DNA of 64,000 bases from Paenibacillus sp. YN15 (GTDB taxonomy: Bacteria; Bacillota; Bacilli; Paenibacillales; NBRC-103111): the NCBI RefSeq assembly GCF_003285005.1, contig NZ_QMFA01000019.1, positions 1 to 64,000 of the forward strand. The letters run 5' to 3'. Position numbers and translations under genes: made by a program. The first letter of the stretch is position 1; each line of letters begins with the position of its first letter. Shown here piece by piece: positions 53,656-62,552 of the stretch. A model generated the notes under the pieces. The model saw only the letters and a list, made by a program, of their open reading frames with translations, ran no database searches and was not told the DNA's origin.

Positions 53656-55176
53656 TTATTCACCACTGGTTCCTTGAATTGGTTTCGCTGTATTCATTTT
53701 CAAGCGGTAGGCATCATTGATTTCCCGGATCACCTGATCGCCTCCGATGGTGCTCCACGCCTCCAGCAGCGTGTCGAAGGCCTGATCGTCGATTTTGCCG
53801 GTGATATACTGGATTCTCGCCTGCTCAATCATTTCATCCAGCATGCCGCCCTTCTGGATATAGGTGGTGGACTCCAGCCCCTCCGCGGGATTGGTCACCA
53901 GAATCCGGGCATTCTCGGCAATGACGACATTGACCTTTTCCCGCAGGGGGGAGCCGGATTTAAACTTGGTCAGCTCCGGGATCAGCGGCAGCAGCTGCTC
54001 CAGATCATTGGCGTTGTACTCCGGAGGAACCTGGTCATTGGGGACGGCCTCCATGGCTCCATTGTACATCTTGTAGTGAATATTTTCCAAACCGTAATAA
54101 AGCATCCGCTGCACGGGCCCATCATTCAGCTTGTCCATAAAATCCAGTACCTTGAGCAGCTCCTGCTCCGTCTTGACTCCGTTCCTGGAGATCAGATAGA
54201 CGCCGTTGTATCCGGTAGTGCTCAGGCTCCGCAAGCCATGGGATCCGGCAACCGCCCCCAGAACGTCGATGACCGCCTTGGGGTTATTCTGCTTCAGCCC
54301 CGTTTCCAGCCGCCCCGCCGTGTCCGCCACATCCAGCATCACTCCCGCATGTCCGCTGGTCACCTGCTCGTTCCAGCGCGTAGGGTCAAAGATTGGAAAG
54401 TCGGAATTCACCAAACCCTCGGCGTAAAGCTTGCGGAAAAACTTCAGGCTATCGCGGTACTCGGCCGTAAAATGCTCCGGAACCAGCTTGCCGCTTTCAT
54501 CAATCCCCCATTTGTTGGGGGCTCCGAACCAAACCTGCATCATATCCCAGGGAAGGGGATACTTGGATACGGCAAGGCCATAGGTATCATGGAGGCCGTT
54601 GCCGTCCGGGTCGCCTTCGGTAAAAGCCTTCAGCATGGCGTAGAAATCATCAATGGTTTGAGGCTCGGCAAGCCCCAGCTTGTCCAGCCAATCCTTGCGG
54701 TACGAAATTCCCGGTCTGCCCTGCTGTCTCGCCCGATAGATGCCATATACCTTCCCGCCGTTGGAGATATTGCCGAGAATCTCCGGATTCGCCTTGCTCA
54801 GGTTGGGATAGCGGCTCAGGTAAGGGCCGATTTCCCAGAACTGTCCCTTCTGAATGGCAGCGGCCACGCCGGGAATGCGGGTATTCTCCACCTTGATCAC
54901 CATGGGCAGCGTCCCGGAGGCAAGAGTAATATTCATTTTATCGTTATAGGACGCATTGGGCGTCCAGATTATATTCAGATCGGTATCGGTATACTCCTCC
55001 AGCATCTTCCACACCTTGCTGTCCTTGCTTGCAGGGTTATTGGAGAAGCTGGCAGTAAGCAGCGTGATGGAAAAAGGGGCATCAGAAGCAGCCTCCCCTT
55101 GTTTGCCGGACTGACAGCCGCTTGCAGCGGCAAGACTCGCGGCAGCCAGGAGAATCGTATATTTAGTTCTTTTCAT
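53656..55176 (-). CDS. LplA/YtcQ-type solute-binding lipoprotein (second copy)
   Basis: A 506-residue extracellular binding protein. Lipobox AAASGC (Cys near 20) is followed by a domain with NASYNDKMNITLASG, YRKDWLDKLGL, TIDDFYAMLKAF and VWFGAPNKWGI. It is clearly a paralogue of the protein encoded at 55354-56949, sharing these blocks, but diverged elsewhere and with its own upstream region after a terminator. Two ATGs precede the signal; GGAGG spacing favours the second (55176). It is coupled to the YesS-like gene, which suggests a role in ligand sensing as well as or instead of transport. Confidence 0.87.
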   Translation of the reverse strand: MKRTKYTILLAAASLAAASGCQSGKQGEAASDAPFSITLLTASFSNNPASKDSKVWKMLEEYTDTDLNIIWTPNASYNDKMNITLASGTLPMVIKVENTRIPGVAAAIQKGQFWEIGPYLSRYPNLSKANPEILGNISNGGKVYGIYRARQQGRPGISYRKDWLDKLGLAEPQTIDDFYAMLKAFTEGDPDGNGLHDTYGLAVSKYPLPWDMMQVWFGAPNKWGIDESGKLVPEHFTAEYRDSLKFFRKLYAEGLVNSDFPIFDPTRWNEQVTSGHAGVMLDVADTAGRLETGLKQNNPKAVIDVLGAVAGSHGLRSLSTTGYNGVYLISRNGVKTEQELLKVLDFMDKLNDGPVQRMLYYGLENIHYKMYNGAMEAVPNDQVPPEYNANDLEQLLPLIPELTKFKSGSPLREKVNVVIAENARILVTNPAEGLESTTYIQKGGMLDEMIEQARIQYITGKIDDQAFDTLLEAWSTIGGDQVIREINDAYRLKMNTAKPIQGTSGE

Positions 55177-55291
55177 CATAGCCTCCGACTGTATATCCGC
55201 TGAATGCACGGAACGTATAACTTAGCATATACCGTTTTCCTACCCAAGAACAAGCTTTTCATGATCCGGCGGACAAAAAAACGCAAAAAAC

Positions 55292-55326
55292 AGGAGGGGG
55301 TGTGCTGTTCGCACATCCCCAATCCT
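55292..55326 (-). terminator. Terminator after the first binding-protein gene
   Basis: Stem GGGGATGTGC/GCACACCCCC extended by AGGA/TCCT, with a 5-base loop, followed on the minus strand by GTTTTTTGCG and a further T run. It separates the transporter operon from the second binding-protein gene. Confidence 0.9.
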
Positions 55327-55353
55327 GTCGGCTATGCCTGCAATCCTTGCGGA

Positions 55354-56949
55354 TTATTTCTTTTGGGCAGCCACATACAATTCGTTCATTTCCTTCACCA
55401 GGTCGTCGCCGCCGGACTTCTTCCAGGTTTCAAAAGCGGAGCGCAGGCCGGCTTCGTCGATTTGGCCCACGATGAACTTGATGCGGGCGTCGTTGATGAT
55501 GTTTTCCAATTGCGGTCCCTTTTGGTTGTAGATATCGGAAATCAACGGAGCGGCAGGGTTAGCCACGATGAATTCTTCATTTTTCTTGATCAGCTCGGTT
55601 TGCTTCTTTCTAAGCGCGGTTTGCTTTACAGTCAAAGCGCTGCTCTTCGGCAGGAAGGAGAGCATTTGGTTCAGGCCTTCCACCTCGGATTCCAGCAGAA
55701 CCGTATCCTTGCTGATGGTGACATTCTTCTCGGCATCGGTGGTGTAGTGTTTGCCCTCCAGACCGAAGCTCAGCAGCGTTTGCATGTCCGGATCATTGAT
55801 CTTGTCCAGGAACGCCAGAATGCGCTTCAGTTCAGCCTCTGTCTTGACAGAGGATTTCGGAATGGACATCATGCCGGAGTAGCCGGCAGTGGGCAGGGTA
55901 TACAGCTTGCCGTCCTTGCCGGTTACGCCGCTGGCAACGTCAACATAATGAATGTCCGGATTGTCCTTGCCTTCCTTGGCCAATGCGGCATGGATCTTGT
56001 CGTCGGCGCGGGCGCCGCCGTCCACTACGTCCACGATTACGCCGGCCTGGTTGTTGACCATGGGGTCCACCCACTTGGCGCTGTCGAAGACGGCGAAGTC
56101 GGAGTTGATCAGCTTCTCGTCATACAGCTTCTTCATGAACTTCAAGCCGTCGATATATTCCTCGTATTGATGCTCGGGAACCAGCTTGCCGTCCTTGATG
56201 CCCCATTTGTTGGGAGCGCCGAACCACAGCTTGATGGTATCGAAGCCGCTGGCCCAGCCGCCGGTCCATTTGACCAGGATCATGCCGTAGGTATCGTTTT
56301 TGCCGTTTTTGTCCGGGTCCTTTTCCTTAAACGCTTTCAACATGTTGTAGAAATCGTCGATGGTTTTCGGCTCCTGCAGGCCCACCGCGTCCAGCCAATC
56401 CTTGCGGTAGTAGTAGCCGTTCCGGCCCAAATCGCGGCCGCGGTATACGCCGTAAATCTTGCCGTCGATGGAGCTGTTGTTCAATACGGTGGGGTTGGCT
56501 CCGGACAGGTTCTTGTAATCCTTCAGGTACGGGCTCAGCTCCCAGAAGGCGCCGGAACGGACCGCATTGACGAAGCTGGAGGACCGGTCGCTCAGTACGG
56601 CAATCAGGTTAGGCAGCTTGCCGGATGCCAGGGTAATGTTGAACTTGTCGTTGTAGGACGCGTTGGGCACCCACTCGAAGTGAATGTTAGTGTTGGTTTG
56701 CTTCTCCAGTTCAGCTGCAACAGGGCTGTCATCCTTGGGGAAGTTGGTCTTGAAGGTTGGAAGCATGATGGTCAGATCAAGCGGCGGCTGTTGGGTAGCT
56801 GCTGCGCTCGATCCGGCAGTTGCGCCGGCGGCAGGAGAAGACGCGTTTTCTTTATCTCCGCCCCCGCAGCCTGCAAGTGCTCCGGCGGCAATGGTTCCAA
56901 CGGATACAACGGCAACAAAACGCTTCATGCTGCTTGCTTTTCTTTTCAT
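55354..56949 (-). CDS. LplA-type solute-binding lipoprotein (first copy)
   Basis: A 531-residue binding protein of an oligogalacturonide/rhamnogalacturonan-type importer. Lipobox GALAGC (Cys at about 28) is followed by a Ala/Ser/Gly linker. The binding domain carries the blocks NASYNDKFNITLASGKLPN, YRGRDLGRNGYYYRKDWLD and LWFGAPNKWGIKDGKLVPEH. AAGGAGG lies eight bases before ATG. It is the third gene after the two permeases and is set off from them by a perfect hairpin, and followed by a strong terminator, an arrangement favouring abundant binding protein. Confidence 0.9.
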   Translation of the reverse strand: MKRKASSMKRFVAVVSVGTIAAGALAGCGGGDKENASSPAAGATAGSSAAATQQPPLDLTIMLPTFKTNFPKDDSPVAAELEKQTNTNIHFEWVPNASYNDKFNITLASGKLPNLIAVLSDRSSSFVNAVRSGAFWELSPYLKDYKNLSGANPTVLNNSSIDGKIYGVYRGRDLGRNGYYYRKDWLDAVGLQEPKTIDDFYNMLKAFKEKDPDKNGKNDTYGMILVKWTGGWASGFDTIKLWFGAPNKWGIKDGKLVPEHQYEEYIDGLKFMKKLYDEKLINSDFAVFDSAKWVDPMVNNQAGVIVDVVDGGARADDKIHAALAKEGKDNPDIHYVDVASGVTGKDGKLYTLPTAGYSGMMSIPKSSVKTEAELKRILAFLDKINDPDMQTLLSFGLEGKHYTTDAEKNVTISKDTVLLESEVEGLNQMLSFLPKSSALTVKQTALRKKQTELIKKNEEFIVANPAAPLISDIYNQKGPQLENIINDARIKFIVGQIDEAGLRSAFETWKKSGGDDLVKEMNELYVAAQKK

Positions 56950-57017
56950 TTTTTACCCTCCTTGATTTGGTCAATCATATATGGAATAACTCCAGATGGA
57001 GCAATTCTTGATTTTAT

Positions 57018-57049
57018 GGAGGCGGATGGCATTGGGCTCATCCGCCTCC
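57018..57049 (-). other. Perfect 11-bp hairpin between permease and binding-protein genes
   Basis: GGAGGCGGATG and its exact complement flank ten bases, directly after the second permease's stop codon. No T-tract follows on the minus strand. Probably an mRNA-stabilising or partial termination element. Confidence 0.75.
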
Positions 57050-57065
57050 GGCTTCCGCGGGAGGA

Positions 57066-57947
57066 TTAACCCTTCACGGAGCCGATCATGACGCCCTTGG
57101 CAAAATGCTTTTGCAGGAACGGGTATACGCACAGGATGGGAATCGTACCCACCACGATAACCGCCATCTTGATGGACTGCTCCGGTGGTTTCACGAAGTT
57201 GGGGTCCATGGAATTCATATCCCCGGCTGCCTGGGACAGCATGACGATCTGGCGGAGCATCACCTGCAGGGGCCACTTGGCCGGATCATTGATGTACAGC
57301 AGGGCCGAGAAGAAGTTGTTCCAGTGGCCTACTGCATAGAACAGGGTGAAGGTGGCTATTACCGGCATGGACAGGGGCAGCACGATTTTCCACAGAAGAC
57401 TCAGCTCCTGGCAGCCGTCGATCCGGGCCGCTTCCTCAATTTCAGGCGGCAGCTCCTGGAAGAAGTTCTTCACGATAATCAGATTGAAGGCGCTGATGGC
57501 TCCGGGAAGAATCAGCGCATTGAACGAATCCAGCAGATGCAGCTCGCGGATAACCAAGTATGTGGGAATCATTCCGCCGCCGAACAGCATGGTGAAGATC
57601 ACCATGTTCAGGAACACATTGCGGCCCATCAGGCTGCGCCGGGCCAGGGGATAGGCCATGGTCACGGTGAAGAACAGGTTGACGATGGTGCCGACAACGG
57701 TGACATAAACGGAAACCCCGATGCTTCGCATGATGGAATCCGTGGAGAAAATAAACTCATACGCGTTCAGCGTGAAGGTTTCCGGGATCAGGAATACGGC
57801 GCGCTGGGTAATTTCCGCATCGGATGCGAAGGAGCCCGCGACGATGATAATAAACGGCAGAATAGCGATAAGACCGGCTGCCCCCAGAAAGAGGTAGTTG
57901 GATACATCGAAGACCGTTCCGCCGACTGTTCTGTATTGCTTGGCCAT
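57066..57947 (-). CDS. LplC/YtcP-type carbohydrate ABC permease
   Basis: A 293-residue permease with six membrane segments. The EAA loop is EEAARIDGCQELSLLWKIVLP, preceded by the PGAISAFNLIIVKNFFQELP segment characteristic of LplC/YtcP permeases. It pairs with the LplB-type permease 15 bases upstream. No ATPase gene lies in the locus; such importers in B. subtilis use the shared ATPase MsmX, and that is expected here. Confidence 0.92.
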   Translation of the reverse strand: MAKQYRTVGGTVFDVSNYLFLGAAGLIAILPFIIIVAGSFASDAEITQRAVFLIPETFTLNAYEFIFSTDSIMRSIGVSVYVTVVGTIVNLFFTVTMAYPLARRSLMGRNVFLNMVIFTMLFGGGMIPTYLVIRELHLLDSFNALILPGAISAFNLIIVKNFFQELPPEIEEAARIDGCQELSLLWKIVLPLSMPVIATFTLFYAVGHWNNFFSALLYINDPAKWPLQVMLRQIVMLSQAAGDMNSMDPNFVKPPEQSIKMAVIVVGTIPILCVYPFLQKHFAKGVMIGSVKG

Positions 57948-57962
57948 CTGTTAACCCTCCTC

Positions 57963-58925
57963 TTAGTAAAGTCCGGACTCGCCGAATTTTTTGGCCAGCC
58001 AGTTGCTTCCCAGCACCAGCGTCACGCCGATGACGGACTTGAAGAGGCCGACTGCCGTACTGTAGCTGAACGCGCCTTGGGTAATACCCATGGTATAGAC
58101 ATAGGTATCGAAGACCTCCGCCACCTCGCGGTTCAGCGCATTCATCATCAGGTAAATCTGCTCGAAGCCGTTGTCCATAATATTGCCCATCCGCAGGATC
58201 AGCAGGATGACGATGGTGCTGCGGATGGAGGGCAGGGTAATATGCCAGGTTTGCTTCCAGCGGTTGGCCCCGTCCATAATCGCCGCCTCATATTGCTCTA
58301 CATCCACGCCGGCCAAAGCCGCCAGGAAGATAACCGTCCCCCAGCCGCATTCCTTCCAGATGGTCTGGATGATGATCAGCGGTCTGAACCATTTCGGGTC
58401 AGTGAGGAAGGAGATTTTTTCCCCCGTTAATTGAAAGATAAATTCATTGATGGTGCCGCCCTCCGTGGTCAAGAGGATGTAGGTCAAGCTGGCCACGATA
58501 ACCATGGAGATAAAGTGGGGCACATACACCAGGGTTTGTATGGAGCGCTTGTACCAGGAAAGCCGTACCTCGTTCAGCAGGAGCGCCAGCAGGATCGGGG
58601 CCGGAAACGAAAAGACCAGGCTGTACAAGGACAAGACCAGGGTATTGCGCAGCAGCATGCCAAATTCGATATTCTGGAAAAACATTGTAAAGTGATCCAC
58701 GCCCACCCAGTCGCTCTTCATAAAACCAAGGAAGGGCTGGTAATTCTTAAAGGCCAGCATAATGCCCCACATGGGCACGTACTTAAAGATGATGAAGTAA
58801 AGCAATCCGGGTGTAATCAATAGATACAACCACTTGTCTCTCTTCAATCGTTTGCCAATCAGGTTCCATTTGCTATTCTGGGTATTCGGTACAACAGTCA
58901 ACTCATCCGCAGCTGCCTGCTTCAC
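57963..58925 (-). CDS. LplB/YteP-type carbohydrate ABC permease
   Basis: A 320-residue permease with a cytoplasmic N-terminal tail, six membrane segments (first at about 33-52), the LplB signature FKYVPMWGIMLAFKNYQPF, and EAA loop EAAIMDGANRWKQTWHITLP. The start is GTG nine bases after a near-perfect GGAGGTGAT site. It is the first gene of the transporter operon and divergent from the GH42 gene. Confidence 0.93.
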   Translation of the reverse strand: MKQAAADELTVVPNTQNSKWNLIGKRLKRDKWLYLLITPGLLYFIIFKYVPMWGIMLAFKNYQPFLGFMKSDWVGVDHFTMFFQNIEFGMLLRNTLVLSLYSLVFSFPAPILLALLLNEVRLSWYKRSIQTLVYVPHFISMVIVASLTYILLTTEGGTINEFIFQLTGEKISFLTDPKWFRPLIIIQTIWKECGWGTVIFLAALAGVDVEQYEAAIMDGANRWKQTWHITLPSIRSTIVILLILRMGNIMDNGFEQIYLMMNALNREVAEVFDTYVYTMGITQGAFSYSTAVGLFKSVIGVTLVLGSNWLAKKFGESGLY

Positions 58926-58976
58926 TCCCCATCACCTCCGGGTTGTCTTTCGCTTCTCTCGAGCGGTTATGACCTG

Positions 58977-59005
58977 ATTATGTCCTGACGGAAATTTTCC
59001 GACAA
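58977..59005 (-). promoter_or_regulatory. Candidate promoter of the transporter operon
   Basis: On the minus strand: TTGTCG, 17 bases including the small palindrome GGAAAATTTCC, then CATAAT. A GCACTTTCTTG motif at 59053-59063, reading the same way, resembles the motifs near 42881-42910. Confidence 0.55.
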
Positions 59006-59195
59006 TCGGAGATTCTTGAACAGCCGAAAATCGGGGTTTTCCGGCCTTGCTTCAAGAAAGTGCAAAGCCGGCAAAACTGTGTAAACCCTTGTGCTAAGCG
59101 GGTAAAATCGTCCTATTGAAGGGCTGTGCAGGCTTGAAGTAAAGTGAAAGCGAGTGCCTGCAAGCTGTTGAAATAAGTTGAAGGAGCGTGGAACA

Positions 59196-61205
59196 ATGAG
59201 CCGAAAGCTCTATCACGGCGCATCGTGGTATCCCGAGCTGTGGAGCCGGGAGATATGGGAGCAGGATATCGCCATGATGAAAAAGACCGGCATCAATGTG
59301 GTGCGGCTGGGCGAGTTTGCCTGGTCCGTTTTTGAACCGGAGGAGGACAGGACCGATTTTTCATTATATATAGAGGCGGTCAGTCTGCTGCATTCGCATG
59401 GAATCGACACCGTAATCTGCACGCCGACGGCCACCCCGCCCATCTGGCTGTCCCACGGACATCCCGAACGGATGCACCGGGAGCCGGACGGCAGGATCAT
59501 GGGCCATGGGTCAAGGCAGCATGCCTGCACCAATAATCATTTTTTTAGAGCACGCTCCGCCAAGATTGTGGAAGCCCAAGCTCAAGCTCTGGGCCGCCTT
59601 CCCGGTGTCATTGCCTGGCAAATCGACAATGAATTGAAGTCCCATGTAGCGGAATGCTTCTGCGATACCTGCCGCGGACTGTGGCAAAAGTGGCTGGAGA
59701 AGCGTTACGGAACCGTCCAAGCCCTGAACGAGGCCTGGGGAACGGCGGTGTGGAGCCAAACCTACCAATGCTTTGAGCAAATTCCGCAGCCTTCGACGGC
59801 AGTCCCTTTCCTGCACAGCTCGTCCCTCTCCACCATGCACCAGCTTTTTTCGATGGAAAAAATCGCTGAATTTGCGGATATGCAGGCGTCCATCATCCGC
59901 AGGCATTCTCCGCAGCCCATTACCCATAACAGCAGCATAGCGTTCCATCTGGATAATGAGCGGCTGTTCCGCGGCCTGGATTTTGCCTCTTACGACACCT
60001 ATGCCAGCTTCCCGAACCGGAACGCTTATTTGATCAACTGCGATTTATGGCGCAATGTGAAAAAAGGCCGGGATTTCTGGGTGATGGAAACCAGTCCCTG
60101 CCATGGCGGCTCGCTGCATGGCCAGCCCCAGCTGCATCCGGACGGCTACTTAAAGGCCGAAGCGGCGGCAGCGTATGCGTTGGGAGCGGAAGCCTTCTGC
60201 TACTGGCTGTGGAGACAGCAGCGCTCCGGCAGCGAACAGCCCCACGGAGCGATCCTAAGCGCCTGGGGCAACCCCTCTATCGGTTACCGGAATGTGCTGG
60301 AGGTGGAGGAGGCGCGAAAGACGCTGGAGCCGGTGATCCTGGACACCCGCCCGCTTCAGGCGGAGGTGGGTTTGACGTATTCCGATCGGTCCAAGGTGTT
60401 TTTGCGGACCGAGCCTCACCGGAAGCTGCAGCACCGCTCCTTGATTACCCATTTTTATGAGCAACTGCTCCATTTGGGGCTTCACCGCGATTTGGTACCG
60501 GAAGGAGCAGCGGCATTGGACGGCTACAAGCTGTATGCTTCCCCCTACCTCCCTTATCTACCCAAGGAGCTGACAGACCGGGCGGTTGCCCGGGTGAAGC
60601 AAGGAGCGGTGTGGATTGTAGGCCCGCTTACCGGGGGAAGAACCGAAGAGCATACGATTCCAACCGACGCCGCTTTGGGCCGGTATCTGGAGGAGCTTGC
60701 AGGTGTGGAGACTCTCTACACCTATCCCATGGACGGCAGCGGCACTACGGGTACGGCCTTTGGCCATACGGCTCCGCTGTCGTTATGGAGCGCCGTGTTC
60801 CGGCCGGTAGCCGCCCAAGCTATGGGGGTTATTGACCAGGGGCCTGCCCGGGGCGAGGCTTTTTTGACGGAGCGGCGGCTTGGCCGCGGCAAAATTGTCA
60901 TGCTGGGGTCTATGCCTGCGGGGGCTGAGGGCGATGCTATGCTGCGGCGGATTCTTCTTCATTATGCGGATGAGGCGGGGGTTGCCCTGCGGACGGATGT
61001 TACGCCGGGCACCATTGTGGCTCCCCGGGAAGGGAAGGGTTACCGGGTGTGGGTGGCTGTGAACATGGACGGCCAAGGAGGAAGCGTCACCCTGCCGCCG
61101 GGCTGCCGGGATGGGCTGACCGGGGAGCCGGTTCCGGCAGGACGCCTCTCCCTCTCCCCTTTTGATTGCCGCGTGATCCGCATGGAGCTTCCCGCCAAAT
61201 CATGA
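59196..61205 (+). CDS. GH42 beta-galactosidase, YesZ-like
   Basis: A 669-residue intracellular glycoside hydrolase family 42 enzyme removing beta-galactosyl residues, probably from galactan side chains of rhamnogalacturonan. An N-terminal TIM barrel (HGASWYPELWSREIWEQDI at the start) carries the acid/base Glu in WQIDNELKSHV (near residue 145) and the nucleophile Glu in WVMETSPCHGG (near 300). A trimerisation domain and a small beta C-terminal domain follow. The Cys cluster CFCDTC, a zinc site in many GH42 enzymes, is present. A TTG at 59178 precedes AAGGAG; ATG 59196 is correctly spaced. Confidence 0.92.
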   Translation: MSRKLYHGASWYPELWSREIWEQDIAMMKKTGINVVRLGEFAWSVFEPEEDRTDFSLYIEAVSLLHSHGIDTVICTPTATPPIWLSHGHPERMHREPDGRIMGHGSRQHACTNNHFFRARSAKIVEAQAQALGRLPGVIAWQIDNELKSHVAECFCDTCRGLWQKWLEKRYGTVQALNEAWGTAVWSQTYQCFEQIPQPSTAVPFLHSSSLSTMHQLFSMEKIAEFADMQASIIRRHSPQPITHNSSIAFHLDNERLFRGLDFASYDTYASFPNRNAYLINCDLWRNVKKGRDFWVMETSPCHGGSLHGQPQLHPDGYLKAEAAAAYALGAEAFCYWLWRQQRSGSEQPHGAILSAWGNPSIGYRNVLEVEEARKTLEPVILDTRPLQAEVGLTYSDRSKVFLRTEPHRKLQHRSLITHFYEQLLHLGLHRDLVPEGAAALDGYKLYASPYLPYLPKELTDRAVARVKQGAVWIVGPLTGGRTEEHTIPTDAALGRYLEELAGVETLYTYPMDGSGTTGTAFGHTAPLSLWSAVFRPVAAQAMGVIDQGPARGEAFLTERRLGRGKIVMLGSMPAGAEGDAMLRRILLHYADEAGVALRTDVTPGTIVAPREGKGYRVWVAVNMDGQGGSVTLPPGCRDGLTGEPVPAGRLSLSPFDCRVIRMELPAKS

Positions 61206-61217
61206 TACACTGGGGAT

Positions 61218-62063
61218 ATGAGCCCATTTAGATCTACAATCGATCCTCTTCAGCCCCATCTTCAAACGGATTGCAGCCAATGCTTCGGCCTGTGCTGCGT
61301 TGCCCTGCCCTATGCCAAGTCGGCGGATTTCCCCTGTGATAAACCGGGGGGAAGCCCTTGCCGGCATCTGCAAAAGGATTACCGCTGCGGCATTCATGAC
61401 TCCCTGCGGAAGCAGGGCTACAAGGGCTGCACCGTCTACGACTGCTTCGGGGCGGGGGAGCGTGTCTCCAAGCTGACGTTCCACGGACGCAGCTGGCGGG
61501 AGGACGGCAATACAGCCCCGCTAATGCTGGCCGTGTTCCCGATTATGCAGCAGCTGCATGAAATCATCAGCTATCTAAGGGAAATTCTCGCCGGGGAACG
61601 GACGGCCACTGTGCATGAGGAAGCCGGGGATGCTTTAACCCGGCTGGAAGCTTGGGCCGGCCTGCCGCCGGAGGAGCTGCTTGCCCTGGATTTGGCGGCG
61701 GTGCGTGCGGCGGTGAATGAGACGCTGCTGGAGGCCAGCCGCCTGGTCCGGCAAAGCGGGGTGCAGGAATCCGGCCGCAGCGCCGGAGCTCTTCCCGCGC
61801 GGAAGGACTTCATGGGCGCCAACCTGAAGGGCAAGCGGTGGCGGGGCACGGACCTAAGAGGCGCCATGCTTATTGCCGCCAATTTGCAGCAGGCCGATCT
61901 GCGGGATTGCGACATGATCGGAGCGGACCTGCGGGATGCGGATTTGCGGGGCGCGGACCTAAGAGGCGCGCTGTTCCTGTCGCAGATGCAGGTCAATTCC
62001 GCCATGGGGGATGCCCGCACCAAGCTGCCGTCGGGTTTGCGGGCGCCCGCCCATTGGGCATAA
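61218..62063 (+). CDS. Cys-cluster (YkgJ-like) and pentapeptide-repeat protein
   Basis: A 281-residue protein joining two modules. Residues 15-80 hold nine cysteines (CSQCFGLCC, then Cys 40, 48, 57, 71 and 76), the pattern of YkgJ-like zinc- or iron-binding domains. Residues about 198-262 are pentapeptide repeats (DLRDADLRGADLRGALFL) forming a right-handed beta-helix. A helical linker joins them. It starts 12 bases after the GH42 stop with only a weak GGGG site, so it may be read through from that gene, although no functional link to sugar use is obvious. Confidence 0.78.
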   Translation: MSPFRSTIDPLQPHLQTDCSQCFGLCCVALPYAKSADFPCDKPGGSPCRHLQKDYRCGIHDSLRKQGYKGCTVYDCFGAGERVSKLTFHGRSWREDGNTAPLMLAVFPIMQQLHEIISYLREILAGERTATVHEEAGDALTRLEAWAGLPPEELLALDLAAVRAAVNETLLEASRLVRQSGVQESGRSAGALPARKDFMGANLKGKRWRGTDLRGAMLIAANLQQADLRDCDMIGADLRDADLRGADLRGALFLSQMQVNSAMGDARTKLPSGLRAPAHWA

Positions 62064-62170
62064 GTACCGCCGAGTTGCCAACGGCTGTCGGGGCGTTGAC
62101 GTCACGCAACTGATGCCGGACGGCAACGGCGGACCCAGCGTTGCACTCACGCAGCTGGGCCCGGATTAGA

Positions 62171-62359
62171 TTCTAACGGAAGTGAGCGCCCCTATTTACA
62201 CAAAAACCGCCCTCCGCAATTTCTAACGGAAGTACAGGCCGTTATTTGACCTTTTCAGGGCAAAAACAGGCTTCATGGCATCATATAGCGGCTCTGGCCG
62301 CCGTTAGAATTTCTCAAGGCTCATTTCGGAGCAAATAGCGGCTCTCACCGCCGTTAGAA
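62171..62359. repeat. Intergenic repeat cluster 3: two direct plus two inverted 27-bp copies at 50-bp pitch
   Basis: Direct copies at 62171-62197 and 62221-62247 begin TTCTAACGGAAG and end TATTT. Inverted copies lie at 62283-62309 and 62333-62359. The pitch is exactly 50 bp on both sides, with a 35-bp centre, so the whole block is symmetric. It lies between two convergent genes. Upstream, 62095-62166 has a pair of imperfect 26-bp direct repeats (GTTG...TCACGCA.CTG) 45 bp apart; nothing else is recognisable in that part of the gap. Confidence 0.92.
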
Positions 62360-62389
62360 TCTGCCTGTCCCGCAACGCAAAAATCATTC

Positions 62390-62476
62390 CCCCAAAAGTG
62401 ACGTACTGCTTCGAAAGTATATCCCGGGTACTTTTGGGGAAGCCCCCGAATGAAAATGCAGGCCTCCCGCATTTTC
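62390..62476. other. Two consecutive hairpins before the PhoH terminator
   Basis: CCCCAAAAGT/ACTTTTGGGG (62390-62439, 10-bp perfect) and GAAAATGC/GCATTTTC (62452-62476, 8-bp perfect). Neither has a T-tract. They stand between repeat cluster 3 and the terminator. Confidence 0.6.
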
Positions 62477-62479
62477 GTA

Positions 62480-62529
62480 AAAAAAGCCCTTGGTTCCGCG
62501 CGTACAACGCGGCAACCAAGGGCTTTTTT
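62480..62529. terminator. Strong bidirectional terminator between convergent genes
   Basis: Stem AAAAAAGCCCTTGGTT/AACCAAGGGCTTTTTT, with an inner CCGCG/CGCGG stem; six or more T residues on both strands. It ends the phoH transcript and can block read-through from the opposite side. Confidence 0.95.
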
Positions 62530-62552
62530 GCTGTTCTGCTATGCTCCTCCGG

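Noticed and set aside
53086-57069. Two 600-700-codon plus-strand frames opposite the binding-protein and regulator genes
   Set aside because: They are antisense to clear coding genes with signal peptides, lipoboxes and family motifs; the plus-strand translations are low-complexity.
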